Shown here one piece after another: positions 33,170 through 43,249 of a DNA stretch of 64,000 nucleotides (the first letter of the stretch is position 1; each line of letters opens with the position of its first letter). The notes under the pieces are model-generated. The model was not told where the DNA came from and did no database searches. It saw nothing but the letters and a program-made list of their open reading frames with translations. This DNA comes from Limnephilus marmoratus (taxonomy: Eukaryota > Arthropoda > Insecta > Trichoptera > Limnephilidae): assembly GCA_917880885.1 (NCBI GenBank), contig OU862928.1, positions 9,009,721 through 9,073,720 on the forward strand. Direction: 5' to 3'. The position numbers and the translations under genes are program-made.

Positions 33170-33315
33170 GGACCCTTACAATTTTAACAGTTATACATTA
33201 TAGATAAATGAAACAATGTTACTTTGTTTGAACCACTTGCATATTTGTTTAAAGCCGACCGGTTTCGGAACGACCGTTCCTTCTTCAGGGCAAACGTATA
33301 CTGATTTGACAATTA
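33170..33315 (-). mobile_element. Penelope-type terminal fragment with hammerhead motif
   Basis: On the minus strand it matches one arm of the palindrome at 44038-44257 (ttccgaaaccggtcgg, aagtggttcaaacaaagta). The hammerhead core lies at 33254-33291. Only this end is recognised; no RT or GIY-YIG frame adjoins it. Confidence 0.6.
33254..33291 (-). ncRNA. Hammerhead ribozyme-like motif
   Basis: Minus strand, 5' to 3': CTGAAGA (33288-33282), stem II GGAAC/GTTCC with loop ggtc, GAAA (33266-33263), palindromic ACCGGT stem III, cleavage-site C at 33257, stem I GCC/GGC. Compared with the motif at 44171 the third stem I pair is G-C instead of U-A, a compensatory change. Confidence 0.65.
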
Positions 33316-33375
33316 CAAAATAGTGGGTGGGAACAATGTATTATTATTAAGGATTGTGGTAGGTCCGTTGCTAGG

Positions 33376-33651
33376 TGTGATGTTCTTTTATTGTGGCCTT
33401 ACTAGCCACACAATAATAATTAAGAGATAAACGTAAGTTCTTCGTCCTTTATTGTAATGTACAATAGATTCAATAAGTAGTATATTATTTGTCTCGGTAG
33501 CGACTGATTATAACGGAAGTTAGAATGGATCTGGCCGCTGCCACAGACTTGAGCCGCTAGCGCGCTGTCCCGGCTCGTAAGCCCTTTCGGCAACGTTCGG
33601 CGGACCCGAACATTTCCGAATTACTACATGGATATAATTGCATATATCACA
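33376..33651 (-). repeat. 3' LTR of Gypsy 2
   Basis: 276 bp, nearly identical to 38424-38699. Visible differences: caatagattc versus caatatattc, and gacttgagcc versus gactcgagcc. Confidence 0.95.
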
Positions 33652-33838
33652 CCCTTCCCCCTGTAAATCAGTCGCTACATATTTAAGTATTTCATGATTC
33701 TATATAATTCAAACACTGTAAATATTATACTGATATTTCACTCAAGTTCTTATAATGTTTTTTTCATAAACACATCATTATTAATATTTCACACAAAATT
33801 ATATTAAGTTAGAAGGCTTTCCGTTCCTTCCTTGTGGA

Positions 33839-35779
33839 CTATCTTGGGCGGAGTCTCCCCAACCAGGGATTTGAACTTTTACTTGGACCAGCGATTGCCG
33901 TGTCTGTGACCTCCGGTGACCTCTCTCCTCCCTCCGCAAATCTGAAATCAGGAGAAAACACCGTCAACTCACTCCACAGATTGGACAACTCTTTCTCAGA
34001 GTGCTCAGTCCTCGTGTCATCAGACGCGGAATCTGGCAAATCTGACTCAACATCACTCCAAGACACTGACAAGTTCCTCATCTGATCCACATGACGTTTC
34101 CAAATTAATTGAGAATCACAAGTGTTTACCAAATATAATTTTTTTCCAATTTTATCTGTAACAATTCCCTTTACCCATGTAAATTTTTTATTTTTTCTGA
34201 AATCTTTAACTACACATTTTTGTCCCACAATAAAATTTCTTGTTTTTACACCACCATAATACTTAGTTTGTTTACGTTGATTTGCCTCAATATTTTTATT
34301 CGCCAAATCATGTTGTTTTGACACAACCCGTTCATTCTCTTTCGGAACGAGACTGTCAAAAGTAGATCTAAGTTTCCTACCAAACAATAAAACTGCCGGC
34401 TCGACTCCCGTCGTACAATGTGGAGTATTTCTATAATCGGACAAAAAATGTAACAATTTATCCTTGTAATCAACCTGAAATTTATTTCCTACCATAAGTT
34501 TTTTAAGAAAACTCTTAGTAGTTTTCACTGAATTTTCAGCGATACCATTACTTTTTGGGTGCATAACTGGAGATGACATGAATTTAATATTGTTTTCCCG
34601 AAGAAACTGTTGGAAAATTTCACTCGTGAAACAAGTTCCGTTATCTGACACTATGAGTTCAGGGTAGCCAAAATTTGAAAATAATTTCCTCAATTCAAAT
34701 ATAGTATTAGCTGAATCTGCCCTTTGAACTTCAATACAGTCAACCCATTTAGTGAATGAGTCGCAGACGACCAGAAACATTTTCCCTGCCAGCGGTCCAC
34801 TATAATCCAGGTGTAACCTACTCCAGACCTTCCCAGAATTAGGCCATACCGATAATTGACTCTTTGGCGGAGATTGTTTCGTCGACGCGCATTCTGGACA
34901 TTCCTGAACAATTTTCTCTAAATCTTTGCTCAGCGATGACCACCAAAAATAACCTTTTGCTAACCCTTTCATCTTTACAATACCTAAGTGTGAACGGTGC
35001 ACGAGCTCTAATACTTTTTTATGCAACGAACTTGGAACAATAATTCTATGTTGCCAAAATAAACAATCCTTAACAATCGAAAGTTCGTTCCTTTTTATCC
35101 AGAATTTCCATAATTCCTCCTCGCGTTTAACCCGTTTGGGCCACCCTTGCCTTAAACACGCCATTACGCCTTGAATGACCGTATCTACTTTAGTGGCTTC
35201 CCTAATCGAATTAACGTCAAGATGTTCACAATTGCTAACAAAACTTACGAAATCAGACCCGTAATCTTCTCTGAATTCCTCAACTGACGATTCTAAAGGT
35301 AGTCGAGATAGGAAATCCGCTTGATTTTTGCAAGATCTTACGAATTCCGTTTTATAAGAAAACCCTGCTAGAATAATTCCATACCTTTGCAATCTGTTTG
35401 CGGCTAGAACAGGAATATTCTTGTGCTCACCGAGAATTCTCATCAGAGGCAGATTATCAACACACAACGTGAATTCTCTGTCATATAAGTATTGAAAAAA
35501 TTTATTCAAACCGAACACTATAGCTAAAGCCTCTAAATCTAAGATGCTATATTTCTTTTCCGCGCTATTTAAACTTCTAGATGCAAACGCTATAGGTCGC
35601 AACGTACCGTTTGCGAATGAGTGACATAGACACGCCCCCAGACCGGATGTACTCGCGTCCGTAAAAAGTTTAACCGGAAGGTGCGGAATGTAATTTGTCA
35701 AAATCGCATTTTTACTCATCAAATTCTTTATTGTATCTACTGCGTTAGCGCATTCTCTAGAAAAAAACCCATTTGACAT
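33839..35779 (-). CDS. Gypsy 2 Gag-Pol, second part: RNase H and integrase
   Basis: In the frame next to the preceding part, overlapping it by 23 bp; removal of one T would join them (KWVF-SRECANAV). RNase H: LFTDASTSGLGAC, KYSILDLEALA and CVDNLPLMRI. Integrase: HRSHLGIVKMKGLAKG, CPECAS, core Asp in HLDYSGPLAGK, Asp in VSDNGTCF and Glu in IAENSVK, then a C-terminal domain with TWVKGIV and IWKRHVDQM. Ends near the polypurine tract at 33839. Whether the shift is programmed, a mutation or a read error cannot be told here. Confidence 0.9.
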   Translation of the reverse strand: MSNGFFSRECANAVDTIKNLMSKNAILTNYIPHLPVKLFTDASTSGLGACLCHSFANGTLRPIAFASRSLNSAEKKYSILDLEALAIVFGLNKFFQYLYDREFTLCVDNLPLMRILGEHKNIPVLAANRLQRYGIILAGFSYKTEFVRSCKNQADFLSRLPLESSVEEFREDYGSDFVSFVSNCEHLDVNSIREATKVDTVIQGVMACLRQGWPKRVKREEELWKFWIKRNELSIVKDCLFWQHRIIVPSSLHKKVLELVHRSHLGIVKMKGLAKGYFWWSSLSKDLEKIVQECPECASTKQSPPKSQLSVWPNSGKVWSRLHLDYSGPLAGKMFLVVCDSFTKWVDCIEVQRADSANTIFELRKLFSNFGYPELIVSDNGTCFTSEIFQQFLRENNIKFMSSPVMHPKSNGIAENSVKTTKSFLKKLMVGNKFQVDYKDKLLHFLSDYRNTPHCTTGVEPAVLLFGRKLRSTFDSLVPKENERVVSKQHDLANKNIEANQRKQTKYYGGVKTRNFIVGQKCVVKDFRKNKKFTWVKGIVTDKIGKKLYLVNTCDSQLIWKRHVDQMRNLSVSWSDVESDLPDSASDDTRTEHSEKELSNLWSELTVFSPDFRFAEGGERSPEVTDTAIAGPSKSSNPWLGRLRPR

Positions 35780-37877
35780 CTTTCTTTAAAAGATTATGAA
35801 GTGGTTCTAGAATTGATGACATGTTAGGTATAAAATTCCGGTAAAAACTGAAAAATCCTAGTAAACTTTTAAGTTGATGAACGTCCGTCGGATAAGGTGC
35901 ATTCTTAATGGCTTCTAATTTATCCGTTTGAGGTTGGATTCCCTTTTCGGAAATGATGTACCCCAAAAATTCTAACTCTTTTACAAAAAATTGACATTTT
36001 TCCGTATTTACACATAAACCGCAATCTTGTAGTCGTTTACAGACTGCCATGATATTATCCATTAGATCCTTTTCGTTGATCCCTGAGATAATAATGTCAT
36101 CTAAGTAAAATGCCACGCCTTTTAACCCTTGCAAACAACTTGCAATTGTTCTAGCAAAAATTGCCGGAGCAGATTTAAATCCAAACACAAGTCTATTGTA
36201 AACAAACAATCCTAAATGTGTATTAATCGTTGTAAATTTCTTACAGCTATCCTTCAGTTCTAACTGTGAATAAGCTTGTTTTAAATCCAGTTTTGCAAAA
36301 ATTTTCCCCGAACTAACCTTGTGGATAACCTCTTCGATCCTAGGTAGCGGGTATTTCTCTAACTCTGTAATAAGATTTAAACTTCGTTTATAATCTACAC
36401 AAATACGAATCTCGCCGTTTTTCTTTACTACCGGAACGATGGGAGATGCATACTCACTGCTTTTCACTGGCGAAATAATACCATCCCTCACCATTGATTT
36501 AAGTTCACATTCGATCTTATCTCTAATAGCGAACGGTACCGGTCTAGCATTACAGAAAAAAGGATCCGCATCTTTCTTTACTTTAAAATTCACTTTGAAT
36601 TTATTAAATCGACCTAGTTTCTTGTCGAAAACTTCTGGAAATTTATTTTTAATTTTATCAATTTTCTCTTTTTCCGATGAAACTGAATTGATAGAATTTT
36701 GTTTTGAAACAATGTTGAGGTTAAAGATTTCCATGAAATCTCTTCCCACAATCATCTCCGAACCGCTTGTTACAACGATAAAGGTTATTAACCTAACTAG
36801 ATTATTGTATTCGACCTTGAAATTTGCATTACCCACAACAGTCAACATATTCCCGTCGTAACCTGAAATTTTTCGTGTTTCGGGTGACAACTCTATATTA
36901 CTGAAATGTTTACAAAACAATGTCTCCGGAATAACACAAACTGATGAACCTGAATCAATCATCGCTTCGAAGGATTTCCCATTTAATTTTAATTGTGCCT
37001 TGATTGCCTTAACAAAAGCTACATTTTCAATATTTTCATTATTACAATTCATAACTGATTTTACTGACCCGTTTTTACAAAATCTCTGTAAATGACCCAA
37101 TTTACCGCAAGAATAACATTTTGCTTGCTTAAACTTACAGTTATGAGTGTCATGATTTGATTTCCCACAAATCTTACACTTTTTTAGAGATGGTACGGTT
37201 TTAACTTGTTTATCCGACCTACATGACTCGGAACTATTCGACCGATAATAAAGTTTTCGCGCCGGAGAAGCCGATCTTCGAAATCTCTTTACCGAATTTA
37301 TTTCTCGCGCCGGAGAAGCCGATCTTCCAAATTCCTTTACCGAATTTACTTCCAACTTCATCTTGATTGAATCGACCTCAGGACCTTTCGCGGTCACTGC
37401 AAGTTCAACTAGTTGATTAAAGTTTTGTTTAGGCCCTTCAACAAACAATTTTACCCGTACTGGACCCGGAAGTAGACCGATTGCAAACACGTCTACAAGA
37501 TTATCCTCCAGCCTGTTTCCGAACTGACAGAATGAACTGAGTCCTCGGAGTCTGGCGGCGAAATCCCTAATCGATTCGTTATGATTCTGTTTAGCTTGGA
37601 AAAATGATTCCCGCTCTTGAAAAAGAGATCTACATTTACCACGATGTTTTTTTAGCAACTCAATTAATTTCTCAAACGTAACATCTGTGATTTTAATCGG
37701 GAAACATAAGTTGGACAGAAGAGTCAAGGTCTCCGTTTCAAGCGAGTTTATCAGATAAGCCTTTTTCTTAATCTCAGTAATGTCATCATGTAACACGAGA
37801 AACTGCTCTAATCTGAGTTGAAACACATCCCAATCTCCGTTTATGTGAGAGAACGGTGGAATTCTCGCCGATTCCAT
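35757..37877 (-). CDS. Gypsy 2 Gag-Pol, first part: Gag, protease, RT
   Basis: Start chosen at ATG 37877 (MESARIPPFSHINGDW), matching Gypsy 1 Gag; an upstream in-frame ATG at 37904 is less likely. Gag is followed by a repeated RSASPAR basic stretch, two CCHC knuckles (CKICGKSNHDTHNC, CYSCGKLGHLQRFC), protease IDSGSSVCVIPE with IVGRDFM, and RT with EYASPIVPVVKKNGEIRIC, FAKLDLKQAYSQLEL and catalytic FYLDDIIISG. The frame runs out at WVFF because of one extra T in a T7 run at about 35760-35766. The element's replication polyprotein. Confidence 0.9.
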   Translation of the reverse strand: MESARIPPFSHINGDWDVFQLRLEQFLVLHDDITEIKKKAYLINSLETETLTLLSNLCFPIKITDVTFEKLIELLKKHRGKCRSLFQERESFFQAKQNHNESIRDFAARLRGLSSFCQFGNRLEDNLVDVFAIGLLPGPVRVKLFVEGPKQNFNQLVELAVTAKGPEVDSIKMKLEVNSVKEFGRSASPAREINSVKRFRRSASPARKLYYRSNSSESCRSDKQVKTVPSLKKCKICGKSNHDTHNCKFKQAKCYSCGKLGHLQRFCKNGSVKSVMNCNNENIENVAFVKAIKAQLKLNGKSFEAMIDSGSSVCVIPETLFCKHFSNIELSPETRKISGYDGNMLTVVGNANFKVEYNNLVRLITFIVVTSGSEMIVGRDFMEIFNLNIVSKQNSINSVSSEKEKIDKIKNKFPEVFDKKLGRFNKFKVNFKVKKDADPFFCNARPVPFAIRDKIECELKSMVRDGIISPVKSSEYASPIVPVVKKNGEIRICVDYKRSLNLITELEKYPLPRIEEVIHKVSSGKIFAKLDLKQAYSQLELKDSCKKFTTINTHLGLFVYNRLVFGFKSAPAIFARTIASCLQGLKGVAFYLDDIIISGINEKDLMDNIMAVCKRLQDCGLCVNTEKCQFFVKELEFLGYIISEKGIQPQTDKLEAIKNAPYPTDVHQLKSLLGFFSFYRNFIPNMSSILEPLHNLLKKDVKWVFF

Positions 37878-38423
37878 CTTCACAAAAGGAAAAAAAATAA
37901 TCACGCGAAGCTACGACAACAATACTACCCCGGAAAAAATTACAAAAAAAAAAACCCAGACAAATCCTCCACAAGTAAGAAATGCAAAACCTAACTTAGA
38001 AATTGCGGTTGCAACGTCTCCAGATTGTTTCCTCTTGATGAGTGAGTGACCTTCCTCGACACTAGCACTGTTTGCCTTGTATGAATGCCTTCCCTCGGCA
38101 CTCCCTCGGAACTTCACCTTCGTGGAAAGGCTCTGTTGAGCCCCAAAAACGACCACCGCCTCTTGCTTCTGAGTACCCTTGGATAGTACTCCAGAACTCT
38201 GACTGTGGCTCCAGGAATAGCCAGAGATACCCTTGGTTTGTTCTGCCGGTCCTTAATCTCGGTCAGACAAACCCAAAAAATACTCCGATGTTCCGTCTCG
38301 GGTGTAGGTAGCCTTGAAAAAATTTCTCGGGTGATTTAGCTCACCCCGCTTTGGTAATTTTTTTTTTTTTTTTTTTTAAATCCAATTTGTACTTTAAGAA
38401 CTGTTTAATACGGCTGCGCCAAT

Positions 38424-38699
38424 TGTGATGTTCTTTTATTGTGGCCTTACTAGCCACACAATAATAATTAAGAGATAAACGTAAGTTCTTCGTCCTTTAT
38501 TGTAATGTACAATATATTCAATAAGTAGTATATTATTTGTCTCGGTAGCGACTGATTATAACGGAAGTTAGAATGGATCTGGCCGCTGCCACAGACTCGA
38601 GCCGCTAGCGCGCTGTCCCGGCTCGTAAGCCCTTTCGGCAACGTTCGGCGGACCCGAACATTTCCGAATTACTACATGGATATAATTGCATATATCACA
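38424..38699 (-). repeat. 5' LTR of Gypsy 2
   Basis: 276 bp, reads as the promoter-side LTR for the minus-strand element. About 520 bp of untranslated leader separates it from the gag start at 37877. Confidence 0.95.
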
Positions 38700-38954
38700 C
38701 TAGGCATTAATGAAGAGTGGGTGGGTAGGGGTACATATCCATAAAAATAAAAAAATGCTTGGAAATAAAAAAATCCCTTAAAAAGAATGAATCTATTATC
38801 AACAAACAAAAAATATTATCTTACAGCCTAATAATTTTTTTTTATATCTTTAACCATCAGCTTACAATGTAATGTTACAATGTAACTTCTTGGTCAATTT
38901 GATATTCACCATTGCATTACAGCAACTTCTATACAAAAACTGTGCTCTAAATAC

Positions 38955-39021
38955 CTTTCAGTTGAGGGATCATCAGCTTCATATGTAGAAGTCTCGCTCT
39001 TCGAAGTTGTCGGCTCTTCCA
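38955..39021 (-). CDS. CCP gene exon, linker type C (67 nt)
   Basis: A 67-nt exon, acceptor attttccag, donor aag|gtattt, phases 1-2. Its 21 codons read EEPTTSKSETS then TYEADDPSTE, closely matching the linkers at 42835 and 26945. Intron sequence just 3' of it resembles that beside the linker at 26945, so the two belong to duplicated units. It lies just outside the Gypsy element that ends at 38699. Confidence 0.75.
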
Positions 39022-39121
39022 CTGGAAAATAATTAACACATGGTGGATGTTTGCAGATGTTTAAAATTCTTCAACATTATCTTCTTCTCCTTACACAGTT
39101 CAGGAGTCTAGCACGGTTAAA

Positions 39122-39737
39122 ACTAGTGTACACGCGTGGGCTACATATGTAGCCCAGAGTATTATTTTTGTTCATAATTTCGTGAAATCGCGTGATTTAA
39201 CTTCGAGTCTCTAGCTAAGCTCTGATTGGTTGTTGCTCGACGCATTTAGTGTGGTGTGAGCGATCGACGCTGGCGCACGTGCGAAAAATAACGATTTAAA
39301 GTTGTTGGGCTACGTTTGTAGCCCATGCGTGCACTGGTGGAACACAAAGAAAGCTTGCTCGAAATGCTACTGTCGTATATGTAATGATCACAAAATTATA
39401 ATTTATCCTTATGTAATGATCACCAAATTTTAATTTGTCCTTCGTGTAATGAAAATTTAAAAAAAAAGTTTAAAAAAAATGTAAGAATTAACCCAAAAGT
39501 TGTTGATCTCAAATAAGTAAAAATTATGTGATTTTTAGAGAAGTCTGTAGTTTTGTTAATATTTTAAGTTTAAGAAAGAGAAGATATTTTTTTTTATTTT
39601 TGTTTACTTAATAAATGTCTTTTTATCATAATAAATGTGTTTTATTTAAAAATTAAACGATTATCTTTCAGTTCAAAATGGGCTTCAAGTGAAGCCCACG
39701 CGAACACTCATGAACGTTTTAGAGGCGCGTGTACCGT
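39122..39737 (+). mobile_element. Unclassified inverted-repeat element with subterminal palindromes
   Basis: Comparison with the paralogous intron at about 27055-27075 suggests an insertion between 'gtctagcacgg' and 'tgtgaaatcgataac'. Ends carry gtgtacacgcg and cgcgtgtac. Inside are palindromes gggctacatatgtagccc (39139-39156), gggctacgtttgtagccc (39307-39324) and gggcttcaagtgaagccc (39679-39696). The first two also bound a smaller inverted unit of about 220 bp. Superfamily unknown. Confidence 0.5.
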
Positions 39738-40167
39738 AGTGTGAAATCGATAACTTCAATATCCGATCGATAGGCATAATTTCCGATGATTTTATATAGA
39801 TGTCCTTGGCACAATTTCACCGTTAACAGCCGAATCAATATTGACAGGGAATAAAAATGTGAATTAGCAACACTGAAGGTATTTTCTATTAATTGTCACT
39901 ACGAAATGTCAAACGTCAAGCAATTATGTTAAATATTAATCAATTGACCTTGTTGAATTGAAATACTAACCTAAACATGCATTGGCAGTCCGAAATTAAT
40001 TTTTGACCTTAAACGGGAGTTATTCAGTTAATGAAGTCTTTATTCATTTTTTTATAACAAAAAGATACATAAATTACAAAAAAATTTATATAATAATTAA
40101 TTACATAATATATGTATTTGATGTACCCCCATAAATAAGCAGGGCTTGTGTGTATGGGGGGCATATA

Positions 40168-40549
40168 CAGGGTGTTAAGACTGTTAAGGGACGTACTTGA
40201 CTTACTTTAACCAGTGATTCCTTACATTATTTGGAGTAAAAAATGCATATGAAATTTTGGTTTCCGGTGACATTTTTGATGTTTTTTTTTTTTTTTCTAC
40301 AAAAACATAAAAAAATGGTAGTTGTTGAACAGTTGGAGGCGGGGTAAGGGGTTCTTCGGACACCCGGCTGAGTGACCAGTGACGACATGCGGAAGAATTT
40401 TTTTTTGTTTGATTTTGAAGAAAAAAAATATGAAAAAAAAAGTCGTCAAAAAAAGTCCCCGGAGACCAAAATTTCATTTACATTTTTTACTCCAAATAAT
40501 GTCAGGAATCACTGGTTAAAGTAAGTCAAGTACGTCCCTTAACACCCTG
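40168..40549 (+). mobile_element. Mariner-type MITE with long inverted repeats
   Basis: 382 bp flanked by TA (40166-40167, 40550-40551). Ends cagggtgttaag and cttaacaccctg begin inverted repeats of roughly 70 bp (for instance ttgacttactttaaccagtg on the left and its reverse complement on the right), with an extra ten bases on the left. No ORF. A diverged, end-less copy lies at 40615-40925. Confidence 0.85.
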
Positions 40550-40614
40550 TATATTATATAGGTAATATTTCAACAGTTTTCGTTTCTTAAAGATCGAATG
40601 GAATAAACTGATTA

Positions 40615-40925
40615 AAAAATTACTTCTTTAACAAGTGAATCCTGAAATTATTTTGAGTAAAAAATATAAAATAAATCCGGTGACTTTTTTTGTCTTTTTT
40701 TGTCTTTTTTTCAATTTTTTTTCTTTAAAATCTAACAAAAAGAATTCTTCTATCTGTCGTCACTGGTCACTCAGACGAGTATCCGACCAACTCCTCACCC
40801 CAACCCTAATTGTCCTATACCTAATGATTTTTTAAAATGTTTTTAGCTGAACAATAAAAAAAAATCAAAAATGTCACCTGAGACCAAAATATATTTTACA
40901 TTATTCACTCCAAATAATGACAACG
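40615..40925 (+). repeat. Degenerate second copy of the 40168 MITE
   Basis: Shares ttttgagtaaaaaat, tcactggtcactcag and actccaaataatga with 40168-40549 in the same order. The outermost TIR bases are lost. Confidence 0.65.
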
Positions 40926-41869
40926 TAAAAAACAATATATTTAAAAAAAAATTAATGCGTTTTATGAGATTTGTAAGCGTTTGAAATATTCGATTACAAT
41001 ATTTTATACCTCTTTAAGTGTCGATAGTTGTATTGTCAAATTGACTAATGAATAATCTTTAAGTTTAAAAAATGGCTAGTTTTCTAGGGTGAAAAATGCA
41101 ATAATATGACTTATTAATCTTGGTAGAAAGTAATCACTTAGTGGTCTGACAAAATTATATGAATCAAACTGAAGTCCAGGCGGTGTTTGGGCTTTTCAGA
41201 GTTTTTCGAAATGAACAGTCACAATCTTCTTGTTTTATAAGTAAAATTTCATCAGCCTCGGAATTAAACTGTAGATTTGTACACAAATCAAATAAATCCT
41301 CGCAGCCCAAACCCGCCACAGACACTTTTCGTTAGAAAAATAGTTTTTAATAAAGAAGAGTCTTATTTAAATAATTATTAACACTGACACTACCATTGTA
41401 ATTTATAATATTAACACCAACTTATTAAGCTGTTTTAGTTTAAATTCATATTTATAATATAATCCTATATTAATTTATTGATTTATGAAAAACAAACACC
41501 AGGATCGCGTGTTCGATTCCTCAACTGGCTAAGTCCTCCATCTCAGTGGTGGTATGAGGAGATTTTCAAACATTGTTGGGTTAATCGTAACACGAAAATG
41601 TTTGTATTTCTTAAAAAAAAATAATAAAAAACAAGCATTTACAGCACAAAAATAAATACGCACAGAAAGTAAAACAAAGTTGGGCCAAAAAAGCTTCTTA
41701 TTGTAATTTTGCTTACAGATAAGAATTTTTTGCCTTGAATTTAATAAGAAGGGATCGAGGCAAAGAGGAATATAGGATAAGGGCATCTCGACAAGAGGGA
41801 TATTACAGGGATACAGAAGAATTTGTGTACGTGCAATAATAACAATTAAAGCGAATTATGTAAACTTAC
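40926..41869. other. Intron; no B exon or gene found
   Basis: Searched on the minus strand for a CNNGSW-type B exon between the A exon at 41870 and the linker at 38955; none seen. The part near 41755-41820 is shared with 55960-56035. Confidence 0.5.
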
Positions 41870-42075
41870 TGTAACAAACAGGAATTTCTGACCATTTTCC
41901 ATTGCTCAAACAAGTTGTGGCGTTTGTGGAAGCAACATAAGGAGTATCACAAAGAAAGTCGAATGTTTGGTTCACCGAGGAAGTGTTTAATTCAAGAAAT
42001 ACCCCTCCTTGAGAAACACTTTGGTTTTCAAACCACCCATTCAACGGGTTTAGTAATGGTGGACATGTTATTGGC
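41870..42075 (-). CDS. CCP gene exon, module type A
   Basis: A 206-nt exon, acceptor tttttcag, donor tac a|gtaag, phases 2-1. CCP cysteines lie in ITCPPLLNPLNGWF, FDFLCDTPY, TTCLSNGKW and IPVCYS. Paralogue of the A exon at 56924-57147. Intron sequence 3' of both exons also matches ('aagaggaatataggataag' at about 41760 and 55960), so the duplication included introns. No B exon follows before the next linker at 38955; A-to-C splicing keeps the frame because B exons are 1-1. Confidence 0.85.
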
Positions 42076-42184
42076 CTGAAAAAATGAATACATTATAATA
42101 TATGTCAGTACAAAAAATACTTATGATTTTACAAATATAATACATAAACATATCAGTTATATTCACAATGAAACACACTGTTAA

Positions 42185-42777
42185 CCTTTAACTGCTGACG
42201 TGGTTTTTTTACGTATACTCTGACGTGATGGCCTGGGCGGTCTGTTATTTTAAATGTTCATGAATTAGAGATCCATGAAAATTTTGAGGTCAAAATTATT
42301 ATTTATTGGATAATTTAAATATTTTTAAATGAAAAAAATCTTTCTTATTGTTAAGTAACTGATATTTGACAATTTAGATATTATGTAATAATTTTTGGCA
42401 AAAATCACTTGAGATCAGAAATCATTCTGAATTATCTATTAAACTAAATAAAAACAATCAACTCACTTTTATTATAATATTTCAATAGTGTCTAGAATAA
42501 AGCATGTATATAAAACTTTAGTTAAATTGTTTGTGTTTATTTTTATACAGTAAAAATCAACTTAAAAAAGGTACTTTGTGTGGGTCAGAGAGGCCCGCAA
42601 AAAATGAAATGAGTTTACTTACAGAAATTTAACTGTAAAAATTTAAAACTTACGGCTCTGGTGGCACTAAATTCGAAGCTACTGGAAACGGCGTACGCGT
42701 CACGCGCGGGGGAGGGGAGTATTTCGATATTATTATTATTACTAGGACGGAGCGGCCCACACGTCAGCAGTTAAAGG
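42185..42777 (+). mobile_element. piggyBac MITE, 593 bp
   Basis: Flanked by TTAA at 42181-42184 and 42778-42781. Perfect 18-bp inverted repeats CCTTTAACTGCTGACGTG at both ends. Both features are diagnostic of piggyBac. No transposase. Confidence 0.95.
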
Positions 42778-42834
42778 TTAAAGTAATTTTTGGTTAAACA
42801 CAGTCATTTCTAAAAAATAGCACATAAAACACAC

Positions 42835-42901
42835 CTTTCAGTTGTTGTGTCATCATCTTCAAACATAGAAGACTCGCTCTCCCAAGTTGTTGTTTCTTCC
42901 A
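42835..42901 (-). CDS. CCP gene exon, linker type C (67 nt)
   Basis: A 67-nt exon, acceptor tttttcag, donor aag|gtgtgt, phases 1-2. Its 21 codons are rich in Glu, Thr, Ser and Asp: EETTTWESESS then MFEDDDTTTE. Two other 67-nt exons of the same pattern lie at 38955-39021 and 26945-27011. Such acidic Ser/Thr linkers probably form flexible, O-glycosylated spacers between CCP pairs (inference). Confidence 0.75.
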
Positions 42902-43249
42902 CTGAAAAAATAATTAACACATATTTGTTTGTCTTCAGATGTTCAAATTCCTCATCGTTATCTTCTTACAGAGGCTGGCAAAGAATGGCTGTTGCGGCGG
43001 CGGCTTTGTTTTTGCAATATACTATTAGAAAATTTTACAAGAGGAGATGGTTTTCTTTCATTCTTTCAATGAAACATTATGATGTGTTTAAGCTATTTTC
43101 GTAAAGGCAAAAGTCTCATTAGTTTATATAATTCTTAGTTAAGTGATAAAATATCATTTTTTTATACTTTACTTTTAATTTTTAATTGGAGATTGAACCA
43201 AAACCAAAACTGTTTATTGAACAAACAAGAATTGAGGCGACGTTAACAC

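Larger units (their letters stand above)
33376..38699 (-). mobile_element. Young Ty3/Gypsy LTR retrotransposon 2
   Basis: 5324 bp, transcribed on the minus strand. LTRs are 33376-33651 and 38424-38699 (276 bp each, TGTGAT...ATCACA), differing at only about two bases by eye. Perfect 5-bp target duplication ctagg at 33371-33375 and 38700-38704. The primer binding site on the minus strand begins tggcgcagccg next to 38423; the polypurine tract cagggggaaggg lies at about 33652-33663. One Gag-Pol frame, broken by a single-base T-run change. No env. The polyprotein is of the K02A2.6-like kind. Confidence 0.95.

Noticed and set aside
41504..41525. B-box-like gttcgattcc
   Set aside because: No A box at the right distance and no tRNA fold.
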